NCBI GenBank assembly: GCA_024305405.1
Contig: JAKNDB010000107.1
Location: 1,674,001 to 1,738,000 of the forward strand
Direction: 5' to 3'
Length of the DNA stretch: 64,000 bases
Origin: Dirofilaria immitis
Lineage: Eukaryota; Nematoda; Chromadorea; Rhabditida; Onchocercidae
Shown here: piece after piece, positions 37,759-51,000 of the stretch
Layout: every line of letters begins with the position of its first letter
Numbering within the stretch: position 1 is the first letter of the stretch
The notes under the pieces: model-generated
What the model was told of the DNA's origin: nothing
Databases searched by the model: none
Seen by the model: only the letters and a program-made list of their open reading frames with translations
Translations under genes and position numbers: made by a program

Positions 37759-38987
37759 ATATAAATAAATAAGTAAACAAATATACTTATGTTTTGTTTT
37801 TTTTTTTTCAACTTAGATAATAATTATCAAAAATTGATAAAACGAACTTATTTTTCCAATCCTTTTTTCCCTAATCAATTAATCAATCAATTAAGCAAGT
37901 AATCAAATCGAATCAATCGATAGGATCAAATTGATTTAATTTCGTCCTTTTTTTTAATGTTTCCAAATCAATGTTTACTTTAGGAAGAGCAATATAGTTT
38001 CAATGATACTTTACTGTTGTATGAAATGTGAAAATTTTTCATAACATGAAAGGTAAACAATAAATTTAGTTAAAATGTTTGCGATAATATTATGATGAGA
38101 ATATAATAGAAGATATTGGTTAATTTAGGAAAATATTATTTCCGATTAGATTTTCTTATTTTACAAAATTATATTATATCCAAATTCTTGAGCGTTTCCA
38201 AGCAAGTGATAATAATTGAAGCGATAAAAGTAATATGGATGGATATGAATCCTGAAATAAAGAAAAATGATTAAAATTTAAATATCACTATATATTAAAA
38301 CGAATATTTGATAATAATACATGTGAGATATAAATTAAAATATAACTTTATGCAACAATATATTAGCTTATGATATTTTTTTGATAAAAAATTATAACTT
38401 TTCTCTGCTAAATAAAGTAATACAAACAAATACTAATCAATATGTATACCATAATTCATAATCATGATTTATAATTATTCTAACGTTAGATCATTTTAAA
38501 ATTTCGGAAGTAAATTTCAAAAAATTTCTGAGCAATCTTATATCCCAAAAAATTAAATTATTTAACTCAATTTTCACAGAAAATATAAAAAAAATTAACG
38601 ATCAAAAAAATGATTTATCGATGATTCTTTTTTTTTCTCGATGGGAAATTTTTTTCGAAACTTTCTCAGAATATTAATCTTTTATTATTATGCATTTTGT
38701 CCTATTACATACATACGGTTGGCCATATTCTTTCCGATTTGATAAATTTTATTTTTGATATAAATTGAAAAGAAAAATAAATTAAAATTGAAAAAAAAGA
38801 GGCATAAATAATTTATCTCACACATATATATATATGATCAAATATTGATGAAATAATAATATTTGAATTGAATAACTTAAATAATGAAAAGTTCATAAAT
38901 TAAATAAGATCGATTATTCAATTAATTACGATATTTTACAGTATCATTTCTCTAATAAATAAACATACAGACTGATACACACATATT

Positions 38988-39330
38988 TTCAATTATATTC
39001 TAAGTTTTATATGTATGTGAACATACACATACACACACACACACACATACACATGCACATACTCCCTCAATTATATTCTAAGTTTTATACGTATGTAAAC
39101 ATACACACACACACACATACACATACTCCTTCAATTATATTCTAAGTTTTATATCTATGTGAACATACACACACACACACACACACATACACATACACAT
39201 ACTCCTTCAATTTTTATATTTTAAGTTTTATACGTATGTAAACATACACACACACACACACATACACATACACATACTCCTTCAATTATATTCTAAGTTT
39301 TATATGTATGTAAAAATACACATACATACA
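38988..39330. repeat. Minisatellite of about 75 bp containing CA runs, five copies
   Basis: Each unit carries TTCTAAGTTTTATA, GTATGT, AACATACA, a CA microsatellite of varying length, and CACATACTCC. Units begin near 38990, 39069, 39130, 39208 and 39283. The nested CA run explains the length variation. Confidence 0.85.
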
Positions 39331-39483
39331 TACATATATACAGTGTTGACAGAAATAAAAATTTTTACCCATCCTTTGAACTTTTTGCCCTTTTCTCCTT
39401 TTACTCTTTTGCCACTTTTTAACTCTTTCTCCTATATTATTCCTTCAATATTTCATGACACATTTTACAAAACTGTTGCATTT

Positions 39484-39565
39484 GCAAAAAATGAAATTGC
39501 GAAAAATGAAATTGCGAAAAATGAAATTGCGAAAAATGACATTGCGAAAAATGGAATTGCGAAAA
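39484..39565. repeat. 15-bp tandem repeat, five full copies and a partial
   Basis: The unit GCGAAAAATGAAATT repeats with single substitutions. Its length divides by three, so it keeps a reading frame of Ile-Ala-Lys-Asn-Glu repeats. The flanks are non-coding in character and have no splice sites, so I treat it as a minisatellite rather than a repeat protein. Confidence 0.8.
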
Positions 39566-42500
39566 AAAAAAGAAATGAAAAAGTAGTAGATATTGTCAAA
39601 TGATGAAATAAAAAAGGTCATTGTTAAACAAAACATTATTGTATATATAACTTTTGCAATAAGCAAATTTTTTTTTTTTTTAGAAATGAAAGAATGAAAA
39701 TTCATTTTTACATTTCTAAAAAAAAAAAAGATTACTCTTCAATTAAATTAATTACTTAATTAATTTTCGCTCCTTTTTTTTTATATATAAATATAAGAAA
39801 AAGGTTGTAGGAAATGAGTGTTAGGAGAAAATGATTAAGAATTAATGATAAATTGATAAAATTTAATTTATCTTTTTAGTTGTTTATCGTTTTTTTTCAT
39901 CGCACTATATTTTTTCTTTTCTATTTTATTTTTAATTAATCAAAAAGTTTAATTTTAAACAAACAAATTTTCCCTCTCCTATGATGATAATTTCAAGAGT
40001 TATGCAATTAAGCATTAGTTATTAAATTAATTTCAAACTTATATTTGAAGCATTTGTTAATAAAATGATAAGGGCAAAAAAAAAATAAGCATAAAAAAGC
40101 CTAAAGAAACCATTTTATTATTAGTTTATTAATAAATGAATGAAATTGATTTAATCAAATGATTAAATTTTAAATAAATTCATTATTCAGCTATTTAATC
40201 AATTTATCAATTTTGATAAACTTAAATTAAAAGTTATAGATAAACTGATAATGCTGATTTAATGAAGTGATTTTATTTATTTCACAAAAAAGAACGAATA
40301 AATGAGTTTGTAATTTCTAAATTACAATACAAATTAAAAATATATTCTAAAAGGAATATTTTATATTCCTTTTTTTTATTTTTCTTTAAGAAAAATTAAA
40401 TAAATAAAAAAAAATTTGTAATGAAAAATGAGTTGTATCACTTTGATTTCCATTCGTTGACCTTTTAATCAATGTTTCATTTATTAATCATATTTTTTAA
40501 CAAATAAAATATGATAATCAAAAATTAAAATGCTAAAATTTAAAATGTAATAATAGCGAATTTAATTAAATAGTATTTTAGTAATATAAAACAATTAAAA
40601 TTCCTTTAAACAAGCATATCTTAAAATAATAGGAAATTTATTTTCAAAATTTAATTCAAAAACAATTAGCAAAATTACGTAATTGCAATTAGCAAACAAT
40701 TGTATCTTATAAGAATCCTATAATTAATTATTAATAAATTAAATTTAATATTCCAAATATGTATAAAAATATTCAAATTAATATATTTTTGCTTTTTTCA
40801 TTTAATATCTTATAATAATTGAAAATTAATCGAAATATATTTCAATTAAAATTATTATATTTAAAATATCAAATTTAATATTTTACCATTTAAAGTTCCA
40901 TTTTTCATTCAAATAAAGAAGATAACAAAAAATGAATTACCTTTATCTTTAATTTGATCAAACTAAATCAAATCTTATAATCGATTTATTAATATCAATA
41001 CATACTAAAGAATGTTTATTTATTTGAATGAGCAGTTGACCTTTGACTTCGATTAAAAATAGACCAGAAAAATTATGAAAAGAAAAATAAATTGAAATGC
41101 ATGAGAGGAGCAGGAGCAGCAACTGCAATAATGAAAATGAATCATATATAACGAGAAAATTTTAAACAATTAAAAATTACTTTCAAAATTTTCAATGTTT
41201 TTAAATTTGAACTCAATTAATCAAATACTGTAATTGAATCATTTAAATGTCAGAAAATTTTATCCCAAAATGATAAAGCTTAAAACTATGAGAAGACAAT
41301 AAATCGATTGACAATTGTGTAGAACAAAATACGAAAATTGAGATGCTAAGAATTTGACGATAGTTTTTTTGCTGTTGAAATCATTTTTAAATGACTCATA
41401 AAGGTTGTCTTGAAATTTGAAACTTGAAACTTCTTCAAGTTACCATTAGAAAGAGCGATTATTGTCTGTTAGAGAGAAAATTCTGGAATTAATCATTTTC
41501 TCTTTTTTTTCTTTTTCCATCATTACAATAAGTAAAAACGAAAATAGCAATTAATTATCTTTTCGATTAATTTCAACTTATTAATTAATAAATTTTAAAA
41601 ATTGAAATAATTTTAGGATAATTTTATCAAAAGGAAAAAAAACCGTTTTGAAATATAATCAAACCATAAAATATTTTGGTTCTCGAATTAAAGAAAAAAA
41701 AAAACGAAAATTTTCAATAACTTCATTTTGCTATGCAACAAAGTTTAGCCAATTTTCTTTTCAATTTTGCATAATATGATAATAGATAAGTGATTTGCTA
41801 AATAATAGATAACTGATTTGCTAAATATGCGAATAATTTTGACATAACTTTTACAACGAACGACTTTTATAACATTTCGATATGTTAGAATGTCGAACAA
41901 AGTATCATTTTGCAAGATTTCCACGCATTCCATTATGATATCAATGATTAATTGATCGATTAATCATTGATCAATAACCGAAATAATTTCAACGAAAACA
42001 TTTCCTTCAATCAATTTCGTATATTCCTTTTATCAGTGTTACGATAATGAGGAGTACGATGTAACATCGAGAAGTGATCATGAATAAACTTAAAATACGA
42101 AAATGATTATCAAAAAAATATATTATAAATTCTTTCAGGATATGATATAAAATCTTTTCCTACGATTACATCAATCACATAAATACTCTAAAAATTGTTT
42201 AAAACTAATATTATTATTATTATCATTATCATAGAAAATGATAAGAATAATTATACATCATTTTATTCATAATAACTGTTAAGGAAATTAAAATTATATC
42301 GTTTTTTTTTGGCATCAAATTCTGATCAAGAAAATGATGCAATAATTGTTGAAATGATTACGGTAACAAATAATAATAAAATGACATATATGAGTTATTT
42401 CATGTTAATAATTAATAAATTTAATTATCTAATTATCAACGAAATGATTAGTTATATTATTACATTTTTAGATCCAAAAAGAAAAAAAATGTAACATTTA

Positions 42501-42937
42501 AAAATAACAAAATTAGAAATAAGAAAAAAAAAGGAAAAATTTTCGTTTTATAATTTACTAAAATATTATGTAAATAATATTTCAACAAATCTTTTTTTTT
42601 CAAATTTATTTTTGTTTAATAATTAATGCCTCAAAATATATTTATGTTTGAATTTTAATTTATATTTTAACATTTTTGCATAATTTGATATATTATTTTA
42701 TAATTTAATAGATAAAATTGTTGTAAATATTAAAATTATTTACATATAAAATTTCTAAAAAAAAGAAAAAAATAGAACTTATGTTTAGGTAAAAAAATAC
42801 TAAAAGAAAGCATAAAATTGATTTCTTTTAAAATTTGCCAATTTAACTGATAAAATATCAATTTATCGTTCTTATCATTGCCTCAAAAAAGGAAAAATAA
42901 AATTTTAATAAATATTATTAAGCAATAAGTATGTAAG

Positions 42938-42979
42938 CAATTTCAAATATATCGCATATATGCGATATATTTGAAATTG
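42938..42979. repeat. Perfect 42-bp palindrome without loop
   Basis: The arm 42938-42958 (CAATTTCAAATATATCGCAT then A) is matched exactly by its reverse complement at 42959-42979 with no spacer. The centre is CATATATG. The nearest identified gene start lies about 5 kb away. Confidence 0.9.
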
Positions 42980-45900
42980 AAATTTAAAAAAGAAAGAAAA
43001 TAAAATTAAAATTGAAAAATGATAGTAATAAAAGAAATGAAAATGAAATATTTTAATCGCAAAAAGAAATTATGCAAATGAAGGGAAGGAAATAAAATGA
43101 GATATGATATACTCAATCTATGTAATCTATCCGTCTATCCGATATATTCAAGATATATAATTTAAGTCTATCCTATCCATTTTTTTATCCTCATCGATAG
43201 GTTTCTCATAAATTTAAAGCCTAAAATAGATCAGTCAGGTTATATGTGAATATGGAGATATATTAATATATAACCTGTAAAATATCTCTATTAACTGGAA
43301 TAATATTGCTACCTAGGTAAATAAATCGGAAAACAATATTTCGTTCAGGTTAATAATTTACCTTTGCGGGAAGGATCGAATATTTGCATTATAATTGGAA
43401 AATAATATGATGTTAGCATGATATTAAAATTATAAAAATGCATAATTATATCGAAAAGAAATGAATTTATTTATCAAATTAATTAATTTCAAAAACAAAA
43501 TTGAACAATATAATTAATATCGCTAATGTTATGCTAATTTTACTAAATTATGCAAATTTTTTTCTTTAAATTTACAATGCTAATTATTCATCATTTCAAT
43601 CTTTCAATTACAAACTAATTATTTTATTACTTTTTTAGGAGAAAAAAATTAAAAAAAAAAAAGTTGGTAATTGCGTGAAATGAATTAATTAAGAAAAAGA
43701 ACTTTTCTTTCAAATGCATACTAAATATTAAAGTTTTTCCGTTTTTTTTTTTTTTTATTTCTTTTAAATTATTTATCGAAATGAAAAAATCCATTGATAT
43801 ATACCTCAAATAAATTATTATTTATAAGCAAAAAGAAATGAAAAGAGTGAATAAATCATTCAAAGAAAATTTGAAAAAAAAACGATTTACCTTTTATTTA
43901 TATTAAATATAATTTTCTTTTAGCAATAATAATCGATATGAATTTAATTCAGATATTAAAAAAATGTTTTATTCAAATAATTTCAAAAAAAAAAAAATTA
44001 TTCGAATAAAAAGCATTATCATATCAATGAATAAAGAAGGAAATTGATAAAATTTGCAAATATATCGTCCAACTTAATTTATTGAAATTTTAATTTTTTG
44101 AAAGAGATATAAAATGGCAAGTTGCGTCTTCCAATTTGCTCAATATTTTCTTCGTATATCGAAAATTTAGTTTGCAACAAGTCTTATCTCTGTTACTTTG
44201 ATCCTTTCTTTCTAATCAGCCCGGTCGTATTTTGCTTTTGGATCATATTTTTGGGGCTACTTTTTTGGCCTATATAGATTGCTTAATTTTTTTTTCCTAG
44301 TTAGCAGTATTATTGATTTTATTTAAATTAATTAATCTATCGAATATTTGAACTTTTTCTACTTAATATTCAGTCCTTCTAAATGATAGAATTTGCCTAT
44401 TTCTATTTGATTATTATATTTTATTATAGTTAAAATATGTAGAAGTGAAAATTAAACAAATTTCCGTATCGTCATTATCATTTTACATCTAAAAATGATG
44501 TCAAGGTCAAAATGCATAGAAAGGACATTGAATAAATGTAAAATTTAATGAAAGAAATTTTTATTAAAAAAAAAAGATTTCATCATTCATCCACATAATA
44601 ATGTTTCATTTCAAATCTATTGATAATAATTGATTGATCATATCTGAAAAAGTATTAATTTGATAAAAATGCAACGAAAGATAGGAAAGAAAGAAAGAAT
44701 GAAAATTTATAATAAACTAATATTGTCCTTTTTTTCTTTAGAAATATTCACACAGTTTGAATTTAAATTATTTATTATTCTAAAATCGATAAGCAAAAAT
44801 AAAATTGTGCTTTCCTAAATTCTCAAGAAAAAAAGCTTTAAAGGAAAATGTGAATATTTAAAGGAAAAGTTTGTCAATTTTTGAATTTAAATAAATTCAT
44901 TATGAGACAAATGATATACGTTGAATTAAATGATGAATCAAATAAAATGATTGAATATTTTTCAATCATTTTATTCGTTTAATAAAGAAAATATAATTTC
45001 TTTTTTTTTTCTTTCACAATAAGAAATACGAAATACAAATGAAAATGGCAATTTAAGAAATTTCAAATTTACTTATATAATCCATTCATTACTTCATCTT
45101 TAATTTCATGATTAACATTTTATAATACAAAAAAAACCGGTCTAATAAAGTAGTTAAATGATAGTATCAAAAAATATATGTATTATATGATATAGCTATA
45201 AATTGCAATTTCGTATTCTTCGATATTTTCATAATTTAAATTTAAACGAAAAATTATAATTGCCATTAGAATAATCAAATCAATATAATCATTATCATCG
45301 ATTTACTTGCTAGGTATATTAACTTAGATTTGGAATTATGATAGTATTATATAATATTTATCATGATGCTAAAACACTGTACTTGTTGAAAAGATGATAA
45401 ATAAGTCAAATTTGATTTAAATAATGATAATATCATCCTAGCATTAATGCTTATCATGATAAAAATTTCTCGCTTACTGAAAATACGGATCTATAAGTCA
45501 ACGTTAATCTTTATCATTAAATAAAAAAAAATGATACATGGATCAATCTTGATTATAAATTGCGAATAATAGTATTATAACTTCAAAGCTTATCAATGAT
45601 ACCAAAATTTTTACTTAATAAAAAGATAGAAACAGGTGAATGAATTAAATTTTCAATAATGGAAGGAATAATTTGACATCAATAAATACTTCATGGTTTT
45701 CAAATTCAACATTGACATTTATCAGTTAGTATTGTGTGATCTTTGGAACAATTTTTTATCGAATTTTCACTTCATTTTATTTCTTGTCCGATGAACACAA
45801 ATATTCTTTCAATTTCTATAAGATATTTATTCATTTCATAATGAGAGAAAGGATATGGCAAAGATATTTTATTGTAAAAATTCATATCTTTTAAATTTGG

Positions 45901-46216
45901 AATAAATTTATTTTTCAAAAATTTTTAAACTATAAAATTATAAGCAATAGTTACAGTAGAGAAGTTAGGTATATATGTAAATATTTTAAATATGGTATAT
46001 ATGATTACGATATATATATATACGTAAAATATCATTGTTTTCAAACTTCGAATGTGATAATTTAAATTTTGCTTATTTCATGATACTATAAATTAAGCAT
46101 ATCTTCAATTGATAAGTTCTAATCACATTGTATCATGCACAATTTTGTTATCATTTATTAGACAATTAGGCTGAGAAATCGCAAATATTTTATCAATAAC
46201 TAATTAGCACTTAGTT

Positions 46217-46276
46217 TTTACACCTGATGAAGCATTTGCTAATTATTTTACACCTGATGAAGCATTTGTTAATTAT
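46217..46276. repeat. 30-bp tandem duplication
   Basis: Two copies, at 46217 and 46247, start TTTACACCTGATGAAGCATT and differ at one base (GCT against GTT). One frame reads FTPDEAFANY twice, but a stop lies just upstream in that frame. Confidence 0.85.
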
Positions 46277-46550
46277 ATTAATTTTGATAATTAGCATAAT
46301 TATTGAATTCGATTGATTGGAAATTGTTGAAAAGAAGGAAATAAATTTTGTAATTTGTAAATTTCTTTTTTTTTTGTAAAAGTAAAATTTATAATTAACA
46401 ATTTATGCATATAATATGTAATTTTGCTATTTAAATTATTTCATTCTTTTTGTTAATTTAATTTTGATTCAATCATTTATGCTTATATTTATTTGAAATT
46501 CATTTTAGTATGTGTGTAAATTAATTTAATATATTTGATATTCTCATGTT

Positions 46551-46618
46551 ATTATTGTTTACTTATTTATTGTTTACTCATTTATTGTTTACTCATTTAT
46601 TGTTTACTCATTTATTTT
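46551..46618. repeat. 16-bp tandem repeat, four copies
   Basis: The unit TATTGTTTACTCATTT is repeated, the first copy with one substitution. Intergenic. Confidence 0.85.
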
Positions 46619-48052
46619 CTTTCTCTTTACTAAATTTTAAAAAGAAAAGATTATGCGAAACTTTTGATTTGAATAGAAATTGATTATCTATCTATCATTC
46701 TATTTTATCAATTAATAAATGTTTCAAAAAACTTTTTTTTTATTTAATCAACGAATAAGCATTCAAAGTTCATTATCAAATTATAGAATAAATACGTAAA
46801 CAAAGAGAAATTTTACTTTGATGAAAAAAAAACAAGTCAAACAGATCTTGATATGAATTATTGTTTGCCAAAAATATGTTATGCAACGTAAAATTATATT
46901 CTTATGTTAATATCACGTACGTGTATTGCTTAATTGAAAATAATTGATTTTAAGATATTGATTGATTGATTGATTTAAATGATTTATACTCTATATGATA
47001 TTATTTTGTCGTAAAGGAACTTATGAAAGGAAAAAAATGTTTTCAAATAATAGCATAATATATTGAAATATGAATTTAAAGATTTATTTAGTTTTCAAAA
47101 AAAAAAGCAAAAAGGAAAAACGATCCAAAAAAATATAAAATTTTTGGCTAACAAAATAATGGATAATAAAATGATTTATTTAAAATATTTTTAATTTTAA
47201 AAGTATTCATTTTAAAAAAAAAAAAAAAAGAACTTTGAAATTTCCTCTTCTTTTTATTTTGGATTTTTAAAAAATCGCATAAATTTTATTGAAAATATAT
47301 TCAGCTTTTAAAAATAATTCTTTTTAAAATTATAAAATAAATGTGATAATTTTTGATCAATTATTTATTACTTTTAACAAATGCATTTTTAAAAGTTAAA
47401 TTAAACATTTTTTTCCGTTTCATTTTTGGTATAATTTTTTTGCCTTTTCAATTTATATCCTTTTCAATTAAACATTTTAAATTTTATTATATACATGCAA
47501 ATTGAATGCAATATATTACTAATATTATTGAAATTTCACAATTTAATTTAAATCTTTCAAATTGGCTTTTTTAAACATTAAGAAACATTAAAAGAAAAAT
47601 ATTTGATCATTTTAATTTTATTTTAAATATTTTATAAATATTTCTTATCAAAAAAAAAAAATCGTTCCTAAAAGACAAAATTAATCATAGGATAAAAAGG
47701 AGAAATGATAAATGATTATTGATAATGAATAGCATGATATTATCAATGATAATGATACAAGTCATTTTAAAAGAGAAGAAATTTGATTAGATGTAGCAAT
47801 TATACATGTATGGTAACTCGTATCACTTATCATCTGGTAAGATAACAATTTTAAAATTCGCAAATTTGATGAGGTGAAATAAGAGAGGATAAGCGAAATG
47901 ATGATATGCGCATTTCTCGGACTAATCTCGTCCCACTAAAACTGCCATAAATGCTACCGAAATAATTGGTAAATAGTAGGCGATGATGGGAAAGAGATGG
48001 CACCTATTATCATCCTCTGATTTATATCAATAATTATTTGGATATGTGGGTA

Positions 48053-48083
<31 letters not shown>

Positions 48084-48085
48084 GT
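48053..48085. repeat. GT and TA microsatellite
   Basis: A GT run of about nine units passes into a TA run and then ATGTATG. Intergenic. Confidence 0.8.
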
Positions 48086-51000
48086 ATGATTAATAAATCC
48101 TATAATATGTTACTAATTAGTCGTCTTTCAAAATAAAAATTGATGTTAATCGTTTACTTTTAATCTTGAACAATTAATAGTTTCAAATTGATAAATTATA
48201 AATTGATTCATCATATATTTCATTTTGTTTATAAAAATTTTTAAAAATTAAAATTTGTTTTGATAAAAAATAGAAAATAATTTTTATTTTTACATATAAT
48301 TAAATAATTATTCAAATACCAATTATATTTTAGCTCAATTTTTATTAGCAAAAAAAAATTTTTACAAATTTAGGCTAAAAATTAAGCAAACATTTGATGA
48401 ATTCTATATTATGCAAAATTATCCATAAAATATATCAAATTTATGGGAAAAAAATTTTTTTTCTTTTTAATATAAATTTCAATGATTCAATTTTAAAAAA
48501 AAAAAATATAAGCTTATTTCTTGAAATTTTAATAAAATATAAAAATTTATTAAAAAAAAAGATAAAAAGCTCTTTAGGATTTTTTTTTTTGTTTTCATTT
48601 AAGAGAAGATGTAAATTAATTATTTCAAAAAATTATACAATAAAAAATATTTCAAAGAAAAGAATAAGAGATAGCATAGCAATGAATTGTTATAAAGAAA
48701 AGAAATTAATATAATTTTCTTCAAAATAAAGTACACATTCCATTTCAAATAGGCATTTTTAATGTGAAATGAACAATCGATTAGTTGCAATCAAAACTTT
48801 GATTGATAGATAAATTCAAGAAAATTCCTTATCACAGCAAATTATTTGCATTGCTATAAATAATTGCATTGATTTACTGAATGAACAAAATAAAATTCTA
48901 ATAAAGGATTGGTTGACGTAAGTAAATAAATAGGTTTTTTTAATTTTTTTCTAATAATTAATAGAATAAGTAAGCTAAAAAGAAAGCTGATTAAAATGAT
49001 AGAGAAAAAAATTACTGATTAAAATGATAGAGAAAATAAATAACTGATTGAAATGACAGAGAAATTTATTGAATTTACTTTCGTTAATTTACGCCAAATA
49101 CATCAAATATGAATTTTAATTTCTTAAATTTTAATTCAATTTCAACTTAATCAAATGAATGATAGAACATTTTTATTTTTTATCAAATTCTTTTCATATT
49201 TCTCATTTAATCAATATGCCCATATGATATTTAATCATTTTTATCATTTTAAAAGTTATCGCTATATTAGAATATTATCAAATCTCAATTATTGAAAATT
49301 AAAAAAAAAAAGAAATATTAGAATTTTTGAAGAATAAATGATAGAATTTATATTCATTAAATAAAGTGAAATGAAATATGTAATAACCGAAATAAGAAGT
49401 GAAAAAAGAAAATTGGAAAAATATTTTAATATTGATGAAAAATTTAAATGAATGGGATGCATAGATAAGGCTAATGTTTCGATAAATTCTAATGATAAAA
49501 TGAATGACTTAAAAATTAATTCAAAAGATATAAAAGTAATTTTTGCTTCGTATTTTTAGCTTAAGAAATTGCTTTAAATGAATTTTAAAAATTGTCTATA
49601 TATTTTCGTCATAGATTTTTATCTTATTCTTTCGTTAAAATATCATCAACTTCAATATATATGTCGCATTTTTTCGTTCTATTTTTCTCGCTTCAAAATT
49701 TTATGTCAATTAATTTTATTTATAGCAGAAAAAAAAAGCTAGAAGATTCTTTTACAGTGATAAAAAGGAAAGAAAAGTAAACGAGAGAAAAAAAAGTGGA
49801 AATTTTGAAATGAAAGTAAGCTGAATGGATAATGTGAAAATAAGTGTTAGAAATAATTTTATCAAAGGTAGAAAATGAGATAAATGAATGATTAAGCATT
49901 GGAGAAATGAATAAATTTTATACTTGAAGCATTCATATTTCTATGGCAACAGAAAATTGATTTAATTGATTAAATAATTCAAATTTATATTGAACAGTTG
50001 TCGAGAAATCATTTATCTTTTTCTGTCCTACTTTCTTTTTTTTTTCCTTCATATCATAAAATTTCATTAATTAATTAATTAATAGAACAAAAATTTTCAT
50101 GCTAATTATTAGCAGATATTGCAAATTTCGTTTACTCATAAAACTGCATGTAATTGATAGTTTTAACTAAAAAAAAAAAGATAATCAATAGCAATTTTGT
50201 TCGATGATCATTTTACAAAATTTCTATTTGGAAAAGAAAAAAATAAAAATTAAAGAAATTAGATTCTTTTCAACTTTATCAAAAATCAAATTTTAATATT
50301 AAATTCAAATTCAATTTCAGAATAAATTTGAATTGCATCAAAAATAAGAAATGATATTGGAAGAGAAAGAACATCATCATCATCAGACAGGGCAAAGACA
50401 TTTTAATGGGATTAAAAAAATTTTTTCCCGAAGTCAATTTCATTTTATTTGAAAGTCCCGAATATGACACCATTAGAAAATGCAAAGGAAATGGAATTTT
50501 ATTTTTTTGGCATTTTTTTTTTGCGGACAAAAAAATGACGTCGATCAAACTGGAAAGCATCCAGTAATTATGAATATAAATTAGATCAAAAAAAAAAAAA
50601 AAAGGAAGGAATTATTGAAAAAAGTGTCTGATCGGTTTTTTGGATAACTTAAAATTTATTAAATTTGAAAAAAATGTTTGTTGTATTATTCAAAAAAAGA
50701 AAATGCTATAAGAATGAATAACATTTGTTTGATTAATTTTTGTTTAATAAATTAAAAAATTTTTTCTAATTTTTAAAATTTTATTTTTATGAATATATAT
50801 ATATTTGTAATTTCAACAATTAATTCCATATTTCTATTTCTATTGATAATCCTAAATCCTACTATTCATATGGAATAGGATATTGTATTTGTGGGTGATA
50901 TTTCAATAATTTTTTTTCTTTTTTTTTTTTATACTCTATTTTATGGTGTTCCTTTGAAATTTGCTTAATACGTACGCCAGCATAAATATTAGAATAGACA

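Noticed and set aside
39304..39603. ORF with EIAKN repeats
   Set aside because: The repeat is a 15-bp minisatellite that keeps frame by arithmetic; the flanking sequence is AT-rich and non-coding in character.
42309..42494. ORF starting with a coding-like SNSDQENDAIIVEMI segment
   Set aside because: No ATG at the start, no acceptor upstream (only a T run ending in GG), and the rest is Ile/Asn/Tyr-rich. Could be chance; worth only a glance in RNA data.
46217..46276. FTPDEAFANY repeat as a protein repeat
   Set aside because: Only two copies, and a stop codon lies just upstream in the same frame.
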